64,000 nucleotides of DNA from Paenibacillus sp. PK3_47 (GTDB taxonomy: Bacteria; Bacillota; Bacilli; Paenibacillales; Paenibacillaceae). The stretch covers positions 6,076,001 through 6,140,000 of the forward strand of contig NZ_CP026029.1 of assembly GCF_023520895.1 (NCBI RefSeq), given 5' to 3'. The position numbers and the translations under genes are program-made. The notes beneath the pieces are model-generated. The model ran no database searches, was not told the origin of the DNA, and saw only the letters and a program-made list of their open reading frames with translations. Positions 35,444-43,994 of the stretch are shown here, in pieces (the first letter of the stretch is position 1; every line of letters starts with the position of its first letter).

Positions 35444-36526
35444 ATGAAAAAAATTGTAGTGCTGTTTACCGCCCTGCTGATCCTGATCGGCCTGGGCTAT
35501 CCTGCCGGGGCCGGCACAGCCGCCGCTGCCGCTGCACCGTCTTATACGGAGATCTCCACCTTTGTGGACGGAAAACTGATCATTTTGCCGTCCAAAACCA
35601 TACTTGTGAAGGGCTCGTCTTACGTACCTGTGAAGCTGCTCAGCCAGATTCCTGGCTTTACCGCTGCTTCAGCAGCCTCGGGAGTAACCGTTACAGGCAG
35701 CAGAGGAAGCGCCGTGCTGAACAAGGACAACTCCGTCCTGTACCGCAATTCCAATTATGTCGCTTTCAAAACGCTGCTCAAGCTCGGAGCCATCGACGGA
35801 AAATACGCTTCAAGCGCGACTTCCCTGTTCATCTGGAGTACAGATGAAGGCAAGACCAAGAGCAACAGCATGCTGTATGCCATCAGCAAGCTTCCGGGAA
35901 CCATGGGCTATGCTGTCGGCAAAAAAGTCCACATGGCCGGCACGCCGGGAAGCTTTTGGGTAACAGACGTTATTTACACAGAGGGCCTGGCCTTAACCTT
36001 CACTCTGCAGGATGAAAAGGGCGGGGAATGGACTTATGATGTGGAGCATGATTACGGCACCGAGGACTATATTTACACGGCGGAGTTTCTGCAGGCACTG
36101 AAGGAGTTTTTTAACGGCCGGCCGGTGTGGGCCGTAAATTCGGAAATTCCCGACAGCCCCTTTAAGAACATGGAGAAAGCGTCGGTCCAAGACTTCCGGT
36201 CCAACCCGCATAACGGCAACCTGGAAATGATCATCCGCCGGGCGAACGGGCAGGATATTTATATCAAGCTGCCGACGGACGGCAGCGCGGCAGAATATAT
36301 CACTGACCTGTTCTTTTTCGAAGATCCGCGTAAGGTTGCCTCCATCAGTGATAAAGTATGGGCAGCAATCCGGGAAGAACAGGTTATTGTCGGCATGAAG
36401 CCGGATGAGGTATACCTGGCCTGGGGAGAACCCGACAGCATTAACGAGACTCTGGGTTATATTGTGTACGGCAACGTGTATTTCTACTTCATCAACAATA
36501 AGGTCAAGTACATTTACGAGCTGTAG
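35444..36526 (+). CDS. Secreted protein with copper-amine-oxidase-N-like domain
   Basis: This 360-residue protein has a clear signal peptide (MKKIVVLFTALLILIGLGYP, cleavage after the Ala-rich stretch near residue 30). The next part (about 33-115) is a copper-amine-oxidase-N-like domain (VPVKLLSQIPGF, VYRNSNYVAFKTLL-like repeats), a cell-wall-linked domain common in Paenibacillus, despite its name not copper-binding as such. The remainder is unassigned and ends with an IVGMKPDEVYLAWGEPD motif like those of small secreted SmpA/OmlA-type folds. Its function is unknown, and it is not linked to its neighbours. Confidence 0.75.
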   Translation: MKKIVVLFTALLILIGLGYPAGAGTAAAAAAPSYTEISTFVDGKLIILPSKTILVKGSSYVPVKLLSQIPGFTAASAASGVTVTGSRGSAVLNKDNSVLYRNSNYVAFKTLLKLGAIDGKYASSATSLFIWSTDEGKTKSNSMLYAISKLPGTMGYAVGKKVHMAGTPGSFWVTDVIYTEGLALTFTLQDEKGGEWTYDVEHDYGTEDYIYTAEFLQALKEFFNGRPVWAVNSEIPDSPFKNMEKASVQDFRSNPHNGNLEMIIRRANGQDIYIKLPTDGSAAEYITDLFFFEDPRKVASISDKVWAAIREEQVIVGMKPDEVYLAWGEPDSINETLGYIVYGNVYFYFINNKVKYIYEL

Positions 36527-36553
36527 TCCCGCGCTAATTATTCTAAGACAAAT

Positions 36554-36600
36554 AAACACGGCATACCCGAAAATCATTTCTTGGGTATGCCGTGTTTGTC
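36554..36600. terminator. Bidirectional terminator between the stalk-like and chemoreceptor genes
   Basis: AAACACGGCATACCC (36554-36568) and GGGTATGCCGTGTTT (36583-36597) form a perfect 15-bp stem with a 14-nt loop. T-rich flanks allow termination in both directions. Confidence 0.92.
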
Positions 36601-36619
36601 TGCAGGGAGAAGCCTTACT

Positions 36620-37543
36620 CTATAAATCGGCCAGTGTCTGGGCCTGCTGATCCAGCTCCCGTGCGGCTTCTCCGATGACACTGAACTCATGTACCGCATT
36701 CTTCACCAACGCTTGACTGTCTATAATGATCGTCTGTGACTGCTTCATCCCGGAAGTAATGTGATTGACCTGCGCGCTGATTCCGCTCAGGCTGATATTC
36801 ACTTGCCGGGTCGCTTCTTCCGCCTGCTTGGACAGCTTACGCACTTCATCCGCCACTACGCTGAAGCCGCGGCCATGCTCACCGGCATGAGCAGCTTCGA
36901 TCGCCGCATTTAAAGACAACAGCTGGGTCTGGGAAGCGACATCGGAGATTGTATTTATTATGCCGCGGACCGAATTGGCTTCCTGCTGGAGTGATTTCAC
37001 CATTTCCATAGTGTCATCAACCTTTTGCACACCCCGGTTAATCGCCGCAGCAATTTCATGTGTGCTGGCAATTCCGTCATCGGTACGTTTCCGCAGATCC
37101 TCTGCCATAATTTTCATTGTATTTGTAAAAGAAGTCGTAGTGTTCTCACGGGCAGTAATATCTGTAGCCACCTTAAGAATGCCTTTGACAAGACCTTTTT
37201 GATCAAAGATTGGCGTGTATGTCGCTTCGAACCACAGGAGCCTGCCATCCTTGGCCACTCTCAGAATTTTATCCTGGAACGAAAGTCCGCTCCGCAGATT
37301 TCTCCAAAGCGCTTTATATTCGGCGCTGACGACAAATTGCGTGGTACAGAACTGGCGGTGCATCAGACCCGGCATTTCGGCTGCTGTATAGCCCATGGCT
37401 TTTGCAAAATTATCGTTGGCCCATAATACCCTTCCTTCCGTATCGAACTGTATCATCGCCAAAGATTGTTCTATAGCTGCCATCACAGCTTGGGGATCCA
37501 GCACTTGAGTTCTGGAATTATTAATAGTCTCCTCGTAGATCAT
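36620..37543 (-). CDS. Soluble chemoreceptor-type protein with PAS sensor
   Basis: The protein has about 307 residues. A PAS domain (about 20-130; AMIQFDTEGRVLWANDNFAKAMGY, with PAC) is joined to a short signalling domain with the conserved tip ASQTQLLSLNAAIEAAHAGE and GRGFSVVADEVRKLSKQAEE. There are no membrane segments, so it works in the cytoplasm. I start it at ATG 37543 because GAGGAG lies 7 nt upstream; the TTG at 37558 lacks one. This class often reports redox or internal energy state to CheA (family knowledge; the ligand here is unknown). Confidence 0.9.
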   Translation of the reverse strand: MIYEETINNSRTQVLDPQAVMAAIEQSLAMIQFDTEGRVLWANDNFAKAMGYTAAEMPGLMHRQFCTTQFVVSAEYKALWRNLRSGLSFQDKILRVAKDGRLLWFEATYTPIFDQKGLVKGILKVATDITARENTTTSFTNTMKIMAEDLRKRTDDGIASTHEIAAAINRGVQKVDDTMEMVKSLQQEANSVRGIINTISDVASQTQLLSLNAAIEAAHAGEHGRGFSVVADEVRKLSKQAEEATRQVNISLSGISAQVNHITSGMKQSQTIIIDSQALVKNAVHEFSVIGEAARELDQQAQTLADL

Positions 37544-37727
37544 ACGGCATCTCCTCAATCTATGTATAAGGTTTGTATAGTTATATGGTGATCATTATAC
37601 ACACATTCGACAATGTTAGCAAAAAAATAGTTCCATGGGCATATAGTAAATTTGTTAAATTGTTAATTTGTAATGTATAGTTTAGATGTAAACTCTTACA
37701 TAGATGACCGGAAAGGAGAGGTATTAC

Positions 37728-38705
37728 ATGAACGTTGAGCTGGCCAAAAACCTGGATGAGGCTTCCTCTGAACCCCTTAAGCTTAGTGTGCTGGATCTGG
37801 TCCCTGTACTGGAACAGGCGGATTCCGCATATGCGTTGAATCAGGCCGCTGCGCTGGCACAGATTGCCGAAAGACTGGGCTATACCCGTTATTGGATCGC
37901 GGAGCATCATGATATGCCGGGACTTGCCTGTACAGCACCGGAGGTGCTGCTGGCACATATCGGAGCAAAAACACAGCACATCAGAATCGGCTCCGGGGCT
38001 GTACTGCTGCCGCATTATAAGCCGCTGAAGGTTGCGGAAGCTTTTCATATGCTGGCCAGCCTGTATCCCGGACGGATTGATCTTGGAGTGGGACGGGCAC
38101 CCGGCGGGGCAGCCGAGGTCAGCCTTGCGCTTAGCGGCAACTTCCTCGAAAATGTCTGGAAAATGCCGGAGCTGCTTAAAGGCGTCTCCGAGCTGCTGCA
38201 GGGGAATTATGAGTACGAAGGCCGGCAGATCACTGCCCGTCCGGTTCCGCCAATCCCTCCGGAGCTCTGGCTGCTGGGTACGAACCAGAAAAGCGCGGCC
38301 TATGCTGCAGAACTTGGAGCCGGGTATGTATTCGGCCAATTCATGAGTGATGTGGCGGGAGAGGAAGTGCTGCGTGCTTACCGTGAGGCATTTGTTCCAT
38401 CCAAGTTGTCTGCTGTACCGCGGGCTATCGTTGCTGTAGGGGTTGTTTGTGCGGAGACGGAGCAGGAAGCAGCGCGGCTTGCTGCAGCTATGGCATCCTT
38501 TCAGCAGGAGGCTTCCGGCGAAGAGAGGTCTGCGGTCCATGAGCGCAAGCTGCTGATTGGTACCCCTGCAGGTGTCAGGTCAAAGCTGGAACAGCTATCC
38601 CGTTTGTATAATGTTGATGAGTTCATCATCGTTACCATGATTCCTGATTACAGCGCACGGCTGCGTTCTTTCGAACTGCTTGCTGCTGCTTGCTGGAGCG
38701 AGTGA
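37728..38705 (+). CDS. LLM-class flavin-dependent oxidoreductase (luciferase-like)
   Basis: This protein of about 325 residues begins LKLSVLDLVPVLEQADSAYA and has AERLGYTRYWIAEHHDMPG and GRIDLGVGRAPGG, hallmarks of the YtmO/MsnO8 group of luciferase-like monooxygenases. Such enzymes use reduced flavin supplied by a partner reductase to oxidise small molecules; the substrate is unknown. ATG 37728 has AAAGGAGAGG about 6 nt upstream. The GH5 gene starts 23 bp after its stop with a strong SD, so the two are probably one transcript, although their functions look unrelated. Confidence 0.9.
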   Translation: MNVELAKNLDEASSEPLKLSVLDLVPVLEQADSAYALNQAAALAQIAERLGYTRYWIAEHHDMPGLACTAPEVLLAHIGAKTQHIRIGSGAVLLPHYKPLKVAEAFHMLASLYPGRIDLGVGRAPGGAAEVSLALSGNFLENVWKMPELLKGVSELLQGNYEYEGRQITARPVPPIPPELWLLGTNQKSAAYAAELGAGYVFGQFMSDVAGEEVLRAYREAFVPSKLSAVPRAIVAVGVVCAETEQEAARLAAAMASFQQEASGEERSAVHERKLLIGTPAGVRSKLEQLSRLYNVDEFIIVTMIPDYSARLRSFELLAAACWSE

Positions 38706-38728
38706 CCTTAAGGAGAGGAGAGTGCCGG

Positions 38729-40351
38729 ATGAACGGGAAATTGAGCAGCAGCAGGGTGCAAGGATTTTTAAGGGCGGAAGGCCGGTCGGTTGTAAATGAA
38801 GCGGGAGAAGAGATTGTTTTGACGGGATGGGGGCTGGGCAACTGGCTTCTGCAGGAAGGGTATATGTGGACTACAGACGGCAACAGCAGGTTTGACCGGC
38901 CGCGCCGGATTGAAGCAGTAGTACGTGAACTAACAGGGAGTAAATATTCAGAGCGGTTCTGGACTGCATTCAGAGAGAACTATATTACGAGGGAAGATAT
39001 CCGGATGATGGCTCAGCAGGGGTATAATTCAGTCCGGATTCCGTTTAACTGGCGTATTCTGATGGAAGATGAACCGGGAATCATCTGGAAAGAGGAGGGC
39101 TTTCGGCTGATTGACCGCTGCCTGGACTGGTGTGAAGAGTTCAAACTGTATGCTTTTTTGGACCTGCATGGAGCGCCGGGCGGACAGACAGGCCAGAATA
39201 TCGACGACTCCATTGATGATGTGCCGAGACTGTTTACAGATCAGGACAGCTGGGATAAGGGCATCGCACTGTGGCGGACGCTTGCGGACAGATATAAGGA
39301 CCGCTGGATTGTCGGCGGCTATGACCTGCTCAACGAACCGATCCGGACACCTTCCGCTGACAGTGATTTTGGTTATCTGGTGCCGAGGCTTGTGGCGTTC
39401 TATGAAGAAGCCATTGCAGCCATCCGGGCGGTGGACAGTAAGCATATGCTCTCGGTGGAAGGCCATCACTGGGCAACGAATCCAAGCATTTTTTACAAAA
39501 AATATGATGATAACATGGTTGTGCATTTCCACAGATACGCCTGCTACCCGGAGCTTTCTTCCTTTCGCGAATTTATTGAAGTGTCGGAGCGGCTGAATGT
39601 GCCTCTGTGGATGGGGGAGACCGGGGAGAACCTCAATGAATGGTACACTGCGCTGTATCCTTTGTCTGCGGAGCTGAATATCGGGTATAACGTCTGGCCG
39701 TGGAAAAAAATGGACAACACCAATTCGCCCTACTCCGTCAATCTGCCTGAGGGCTGGAATCAGATTATGGATTATACCAGGGGAGGTGTCCGTCCCGGAT
39801 ATGAGCAGGCGTGGGCTATTTTCGACCGGTACCTGGAGAATATTAAGATCGAAAACTGCAGATATAATGCTGAAGTCACGCAGGCGGTGCTCAGGCTTCC
39901 GGGCTGTACCGTGCGTGCGACGGATTTTGATGAGCTGCCGGGTAAAGGAATAGCATACAGCGGACTCAGAACGGAAGGCAATTTGTACAATTACCGGTCA
40001 AATACAGGTATGCACATTGTAGAAGATATTAAGCTGGGAGAGCTGCGGAAACGCTTTTTCTTCGATATTCTGTGGGACCGCTTTCTTCTTGAAATGACGG
40101 ACGGGGAATTTGCGGGTTATTCTATTAACGATACGACGGAGGAGAGCAGTGTTGCTTTTGTATACAGCTGCAATCAGCCGGTGTCTGTAACGGTGCGGCA
40201 GGATGAGAAGGATTTGGTCACACTGACACTGCAATCTGATGGGAAAAAGCAGGCCATAGCCCCTGTTCCGCTGTTCCCTGCGGGAAGCTCCAGGATCAAG
40301 ATTGTGGTCAATGCCGGAACGTTACGACTGGAAAAGTTAATGTTCAGGTAA
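38729..40351 (+). CDS. Glycoside hydrolase family 5 (beta-glucanase/cellulase-like)
   Basis: From ATG 38729 (SD AGGAGAGGAG) the protein has about 540 residues. The (beta/alpha)8 barrel shows GWGLGNWLLQEGYMW, NSVRIPFNWRIL, FLDLHGAPGGQTGQN, and the acid/base Glu203 in YDLLNEPI. The nucleophile is Glu297 in PLWMGETGENLNEW. The C-terminal 150 residues are a beta-rich domain of CBM type. There is no signal peptide, so it probably acts inside the cell on imported beta-glucan oligosaccharides. The precise subfamily cannot be set. Confidence 0.9.
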   Translation: MNGKLSSSRVQGFLRAEGRSVVNEAGEEIVLTGWGLGNWLLQEGYMWTTDGNSRFDRPRRIEAVVRELTGSKYSERFWTAFRENYITREDIRMMAQQGYNSVRIPFNWRILMEDEPGIIWKEEGFRLIDRCLDWCEEFKLYAFLDLHGAPGGQTGQNIDDSIDDVPRLFTDQDSWDKGIALWRTLADRYKDRWIVGGYDLLNEPIRTPSADSDFGYLVPRLVAFYEEAIAAIRAVDSKHMLSVEGHHWATNPSIFYKKYDDNMVVHFHRYACYPELSSFREFIEVSERLNVPLWMGETGENLNEWYTALYPLSAELNIGYNVWPWKKMDNTNSPYSVNLPEGWNQIMDYTRGGVRPGYEQAWAIFDRYLENIKIENCRYNAEVTQAVLRLPGCTVRATDFDELPGKGIAYSGLRTEGNLYNYRSNTGMHIVEDIKLGELRKRFFFDILWDRFLLEMTDGEFAGYSINDTTEESSVAFVYSCNQPVSVTVRQDEKDLVTLTLQSDGKKQAIAPVPLFPAGSSRIKIVVNAGTLRLEKLMFR

Positions 40352-40358
40352 GCGCACA

Positions 40359-40386
40359 GCCGCGGGTTTCCGCGGTATTTTTTATT
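40359..40386 (+). terminator. Terminator of the GH5 gene
   Basis: CCGCGG (40360-40365), loop GTTT, CCGCGG (40370-40375), then TATTTTTTATT. Confidence 0.85.
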
Positions 40387-40477
40387 GCCCGGAAAGTTAC
40401 CGCGTTAACGATTGCCGTCTCCAACCCGTCGACTCACTCTTACCAGCACGTACTGATTATTTTGAAATGCTAATGCT

Positions 40478-40706
40478 AACGGACCTCAGGTCCGTTATTT
40501 TGCGCTGGAAGTGTGTTTTGAAATCCTAACGGACCCTAGATCCGTTATTTCATCCGAAGGGGCATCATTTATCATCCAACATTTGGCGGAATAAAGGAAC
40601 TACGGTCCGTTAGCGGTGGAAACGGGGCGGTTTTCGGCAAATAACGGACACAGTGTCCGTTAGAGTGCAAAAGAGGACGGGACTTATAGCGGATGCAGTG
40701 TCCGTT
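40478..40706. repeat. Five-unit intergenic hairpin module, AACGGAC/GTCCGTT type
   Basis: Units of 19 nt start at 40478, 40528, 40593, 40643 and 40688 (spacing 50, 65, 50, 45). Units 1 and 4 are perfect: AACGGACC-TCA-GGTCCGTT and AACGGACA-CAG-TGTCCGTT. Unit 2 has one mismatch, while units 3 and 5 keep one arm intact. In units 1 and 4 the last stem base differs (C-G against A-T), so the two arms changed together. No gene is visible in 40387-41005. Confidence 0.85.
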
Positions 40707-40728
40707 TCGCCTGAAAGGACGCCTCCGG

Positions 40729-40775
40729 CAGCCAAGCTGCGCCTGTCCAGTCCTTGCACCGGCGCAGCTTGGCTG
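40729..40775. repeat. Perfect 15-bp inverted repeat without T tract
   Basis: CAGCCAAGCTGCGCC (40729-40743) and GGCGCAGCTTGGCTG (40761-40775), 17-nt loop. The absence of a following T run argues against a terminator. It is close to the end of the five-unit hairpin module, and could be a partner structure, a DNA-binding site or a separate small mobile element. Confidence 0.8.
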
Positions 40776-41005
40776 GTGTGCAAACTAGGTAATATTTGTT
40801 GACCAGCCCGGCACCCACGCCGACTGATGCACAAGTCTTGCGCGGACTGCCAAATGTCAGGGAACATATGCTGATGACGGCAGCTGTCCGCTCTGCTCTC
40901 TATCTAAGTCACCTTCTTTTCCAACAAGACGTAGGCACAAAGCACCATTCGTGTTATTCTAGGAGAGCTTGTTAATATTAGGTAATTTACATAGGAGGTA
41001 GTTTG

Positions 41006-42598
41006 TTGAAAAGATTGCTCAGTTGGTTATTGGCGGCCAGTTTGCTGGTGGGAATTACCGTTATTCCGGGCAATACAGCAGCCGCTGCCGCAGCGAAGCA
41101 GGTTTTGCGGATCGGTTATGAAGTATTGCCGGGCTCTGTCGACCCCGCCAAGTCCTCGGACGATGCAGCATCGACTCTTGTCAAAGGCTTGTTCGAAGGA
41201 CTGGTCCGGCAGGACCGGTCCGGCAAGGTCATTCCGGGAATGGCCAAATCATGGAAGGTTTCAGCGGACGGCAGGACGTATACGTTCAATCTCCGCTCCA
41301 GCGCCAAGTGGAGCAACCAGGACAGTGTGAAGGCTTCTGATTTTGAATACGCCTGGAAAAGAGCGCTCGCACCCGAAACCGGCAGCACGTATGCGTTCAA
41401 TATGTACGATATTGCCAATGCGGAGGCTTACAACACCGGCAAGCTGAAGGACGCCTCCAAAGTCGGTGTAAAAGCACTGGACAGCTATACTCTGCAGGTG
41501 ACGCTCAAAGAAAAAACGGCTTATTTTCTGCAAATGCTGGCTGAGGATATTTTTGCACCGGTAAATGCTGCTGTAGTGAAAGCGGACAAGAACTGGGCCC
41601 TTAGCAGCAAAACGATGGTAACCAACGGCCCGTTCACCGTGAAATCCTGGAGCAGTAATACTATCACGCTGGCCAAAAACCCGAAATATTACGCTGCTGT
41701 TGAAATCAGGCTCTCCGAGGTTCAGCTCCTCCGGCCCAAAGCCGGTACTGAGAACACTACGGTGGCCTATCAGAAAAATCAGATCGACTGGGTCGGAGGC
41801 AAGGAAGCGCTGGTCTATTCTGATTTAACAGAGGCGTCGCGCAAACAGATTGCCGAAATGCCTTATAGCTCAACTTACTACTACCAGTTCAATGTACATG
41901 AGGCTCCTTTTGACAATGTGAAGATCCGCAAGGCTTTAGCTATGGCTGTTGACCGGGAAGCGCTTATCTTCGGCACGCCTGCATACGGATTTATCCCTCC
42001 GGCTATAACAGGCAACGGTCTTAACTACCGGAGACAGGTTGCAGATACTTCTTATTTCAAAGAAAACGTCGCCCAGGCCAAAAAGCTGCTGCAGGAAGGC
42101 TTGAAGGAAGAGGGGCTTTCGGAGCTGCCGGAGTTTTCGATTATCGTGAATGAAGAAGGGGGCCACGATCTTGTTGCATTCTCCGTCATTTCGGACTGGA
42201 ACAAGAATCTGGGAATTGAAGCGGGTCTTGAGTTCCAGCCCTGGCAGCAGCTGTTAAGCAACCGCTACAGTCAAAATTATACTATTGCCAGAGCAGGGTG
42301 GGGTGCAGACTATAATGACCCTTCAGCGATGCTGGGGATTTTCACTTCAGAAAGCCCTGACAACGATTCAGGCTGGAGCAGCCCGCAGTATGACAGTTAT
42401 GTTGCCCAGGCTAAAGCTGTATCCGACCCCGCCAAGCGTAACGCGCTGTATGCCAAGGCCGAAAAGCTGCTGATCGATGACATGGTTATCCTTCCGCTCT
42501 ATTATTACGTTGCTGATGTCCTGCACAAGCCGGAAGTCAAAAATGTATACTTGGATTACGACGGCAATATTATTTTTTCGCGGGGATACATTCAGTAG
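41006..42598 (+). CDS. Peptide ABC transporter substrate-binding protein (OppA/DppA family)
   Basis: A protein of about 530 residues of the family-5 solute-binding proteins: IGYEVLPGSVDPAKSSDDAAST, GLFEGLVRQDRSG, WSNQDSVKASDFEYAWKRALAPETGS and GADYNDPSAMLGIFTS. It should bind oligopeptides outside the cell. I start it at TTG 41006, 7 nt after AGGAGG; TTG 41003 is nearly as good. The N-terminus is a Sec signal (about 32 residues, AAAA cleavage region). No lipobox cysteine is present, so, unlike most Gram-positive OppA proteins, it is not an obvious lipoprotein. No permease genes follow. Confidence 0.88.
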   Translation: MKRLLSWLLAASLLVGITVIPGNTAAAAAAKQVLRIGYEVLPGSVDPAKSSDDAASTLVKGLFEGLVRQDRSGKVIPGMAKSWKVSADGRTYTFNLRSSAKWSNQDSVKASDFEYAWKRALAPETGSTYAFNMYDIANAEAYNTGKLKDASKVGVKALDSYTLQVTLKEKTAYFLQMLAEDIFAPVNAAVVKADKNWALSSKTMVTNGPFTVKSWSSNTITLAKNPKYYAAVEIRLSEVQLLRPKAGTENTTVAYQKNQIDWVGGKEALVYSDLTEASRKQIAEMPYSSTYYYQFNVHEAPFDNVKIRKALAMAVDREALIFGTPAYGFIPPAITGNGLNYRRQVADTSYFKENVAQAKKLLQEGLKEEGLSELPEFSIIVNEEGGHDLVAFSVISDWNKNLGIEAGLEFQPWQQLLSNRYSQNYTIARAGWGADYNDPSAMLGIFTSESPDNDSGWSSPQYDSYVAQAKAVSDPAKRNALYAKAEKLLIDDMVILPLYYYVADVLHKPEVKNVYLDYDGNIIFSRGYIQ

Positions 42599-42607
42599 GC
42601 TAAACGG

Positions 42608-42634
42608 TGTCACAACTTCCTTCCGCTGATCGTC
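42608..42634 (+). promoter_or_regulatory. ECF41-type sigma-factor promoter
   Basis: TGTCACA (42608-42614), 16 nt, CGTC (42631-42634): an exact match to the published ECF41 consensus (-35 TGTCACA, -10 CGTC). It lies about 34 nt before the start of the oxidoreductase gene whose operon encodes an ECF41 sigma factor, so it is the autoregulated target. Confidence 0.88.
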
Positions 42635-42667
42635 ATGTATGCATCAGAGCGGAAAGGGTTGAAGGAT

Positions 42668-43972
42668 ATGCCGGATAATCAGAGCAATAACGGGCAGCCA
42701 TGGGATGTAATCATTGTCGGAGCAGGAATTGCGGGATTAACATCATCCATATTTTTGGCTCAGGGAGGGCTCAGCGTTTTGCTGCTCGACAAAGGGTCAC
42801 AGCCCGGAGGCAGAGCGGCTTCGACCGGGATGGCTTCCGCCAGCGTTAATCTGGGTGCGCATGCGCTTTTCAAAAGCGGACTGGCAATTTTGCAGGAAGC
42901 GGGGGCAGTGCCCGCAGGATCGGTGCCGGGACCGCCGGATACCTTCGTTTTTAAGGGGGAAGACGGCGGGAGTATAGCGTTTCCCCTGTCCCGGCTCCTG
43001 CTCGGTTCTTTCCTGAAGTGGCATGAAAAAACAGAGCTTATCCGCTTCTACAGCCGTCTGCGCAGAACCGATACCTCACGGCTGCAGGCTGTTACCCTGC
43101 AGGCTTACCTGGAATCGCAAATCTCCAGTATGCGGGTGCGCAGCGCCCTGCTTGCACTTGTACGAGTATCCACGTACTGCGATGCGCCCGGGCTGATCAG
43201 TGCAGGCGCTGTGATTGAGCAGCTTAAGCACGGGCAGGTATTATACGTGGACGGGGGCTGGCAGACCCTCGTGAAGCAGCTGACGAATCATGCGCGCAAG
43301 GCAGGCGTATCCATCCGTACGGGTTCACCTGTAAGTAAAATTACCGGCAGCCATCCCGAAATGACTGTATTTTTAAAAGATGGAACACAGCTGAACAGCC
43401 GTTATGTCATCTCTACAGCCGGCCCCAAGGACACCCTCGCTATGCTTGATCCGGCGCTGGAGGCGGAGGAGGCTGCAGTCTATAATAAGCTGATTCCTGT
43501 TCATGCTGCCTGCCTGGATCTGGTGATGCCGGAAATTCCCCGGCCCAGGACCAGATTTGTATTAGGTGCAGATTACCCGTGGTATTACTCTAATCATTCT
43601 GCTGCTGCAGTATTGTCGGAGGATCCAACCCTGGCTGTGGTTCATGTCATGAAGTACCTGCCGCCGTCCGGAGCGGATGACCCTGCAAGTGATAGGGTGG
43701 AGCTGGAAGGATTCCTCGACCTTATCCAGCCGGGCTGGCGCAGCCATGTGATTAAGCAGCGTTACCTGCCGAGGATGCTTGTCTCCCATGCGGCCGTAAC
43801 CGCAGAGGGCGGCGGTACCGCAGGCAGACCCGGGGTTGCAGTTGCAGGAAGGCCGGGATTGTATGTTGCCGGGGACTGGGCAGGTCCGGTTGGAATGCTG
43901 GTGAATGCTTCACTCCACAGCGCCAGGCAAGCCGCCCGCAGTATACTTGCCATTCGTGAGGTAGGTAAATAA
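42668..43972 (+). CDS. FAD-dependent oxidoreductase (phytoene-desaturase-like), ECF41 target
   Basis: The protein has about 434 residues from ATG 42668. It opens with a dinucleotide-binding motif, VIIVGAGIAGLTSSIFLAQ, then LLDKGSQPGGRAAST, and ends with the second FAD contact GRPGLYVAGDWAGPVGMLVN. This is the amine-oxidase/phytoene-desaturase fold; the substrate is unknown. The gene is under the ECF41 promoter at 42608 and is followed 22 bp later by the sigma gene. ECF41 sigma factors are typically linked to a nearby oxidoreductase, carboxymuconolactone decarboxylase or epimerase (established knowledge), which fits. Confidence 0.85.
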   Translation: MPDNQSNNGQPWDVIIVGAGIAGLTSSIFLAQGGLSVLLLDKGSQPGGRAASTGMASASVNLGAHALFKSGLAILQEAGAVPAGSVPGPPDTFVFKGEDGGSIAFPLSRLLLGSFLKWHEKTELIRFYSRLRRTDTSRLQAVTLQAYLESQISSMRVRSALLALVRVSTYCDAPGLISAGAVIEQLKHGQVLYVDGGWQTLVKQLTNHARKAGVSIRTGSPVSKITGSHPEMTVFLKDGTQLNSRYVISTAGPKDTLAMLDPALEAEEAAVYNKLIPVHAACLDLVMPEIPRPRTRFVLGADYPWYYSNHSAAAVLSEDPTLAVVHVMKYLPPSGADDPASDRVELEGFLDLIQPGWRSHVIKQRYLPRMLVSHAAVTAEGGGTAGRPGVAVAGRPGLYVAGDWAGPVGMLVNASLHSARQAARSILAIREVGK

Positions 43973-43994
43973 GAAGATAAAGAAGGGGTGTACT

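Noticed and set aside
37581..38540. A 319-codon minus-strand frame opposite the luciferase-like gene
   Set aside because: Cysteine- and arginine-rich translation of a well-supported plus-strand gene.
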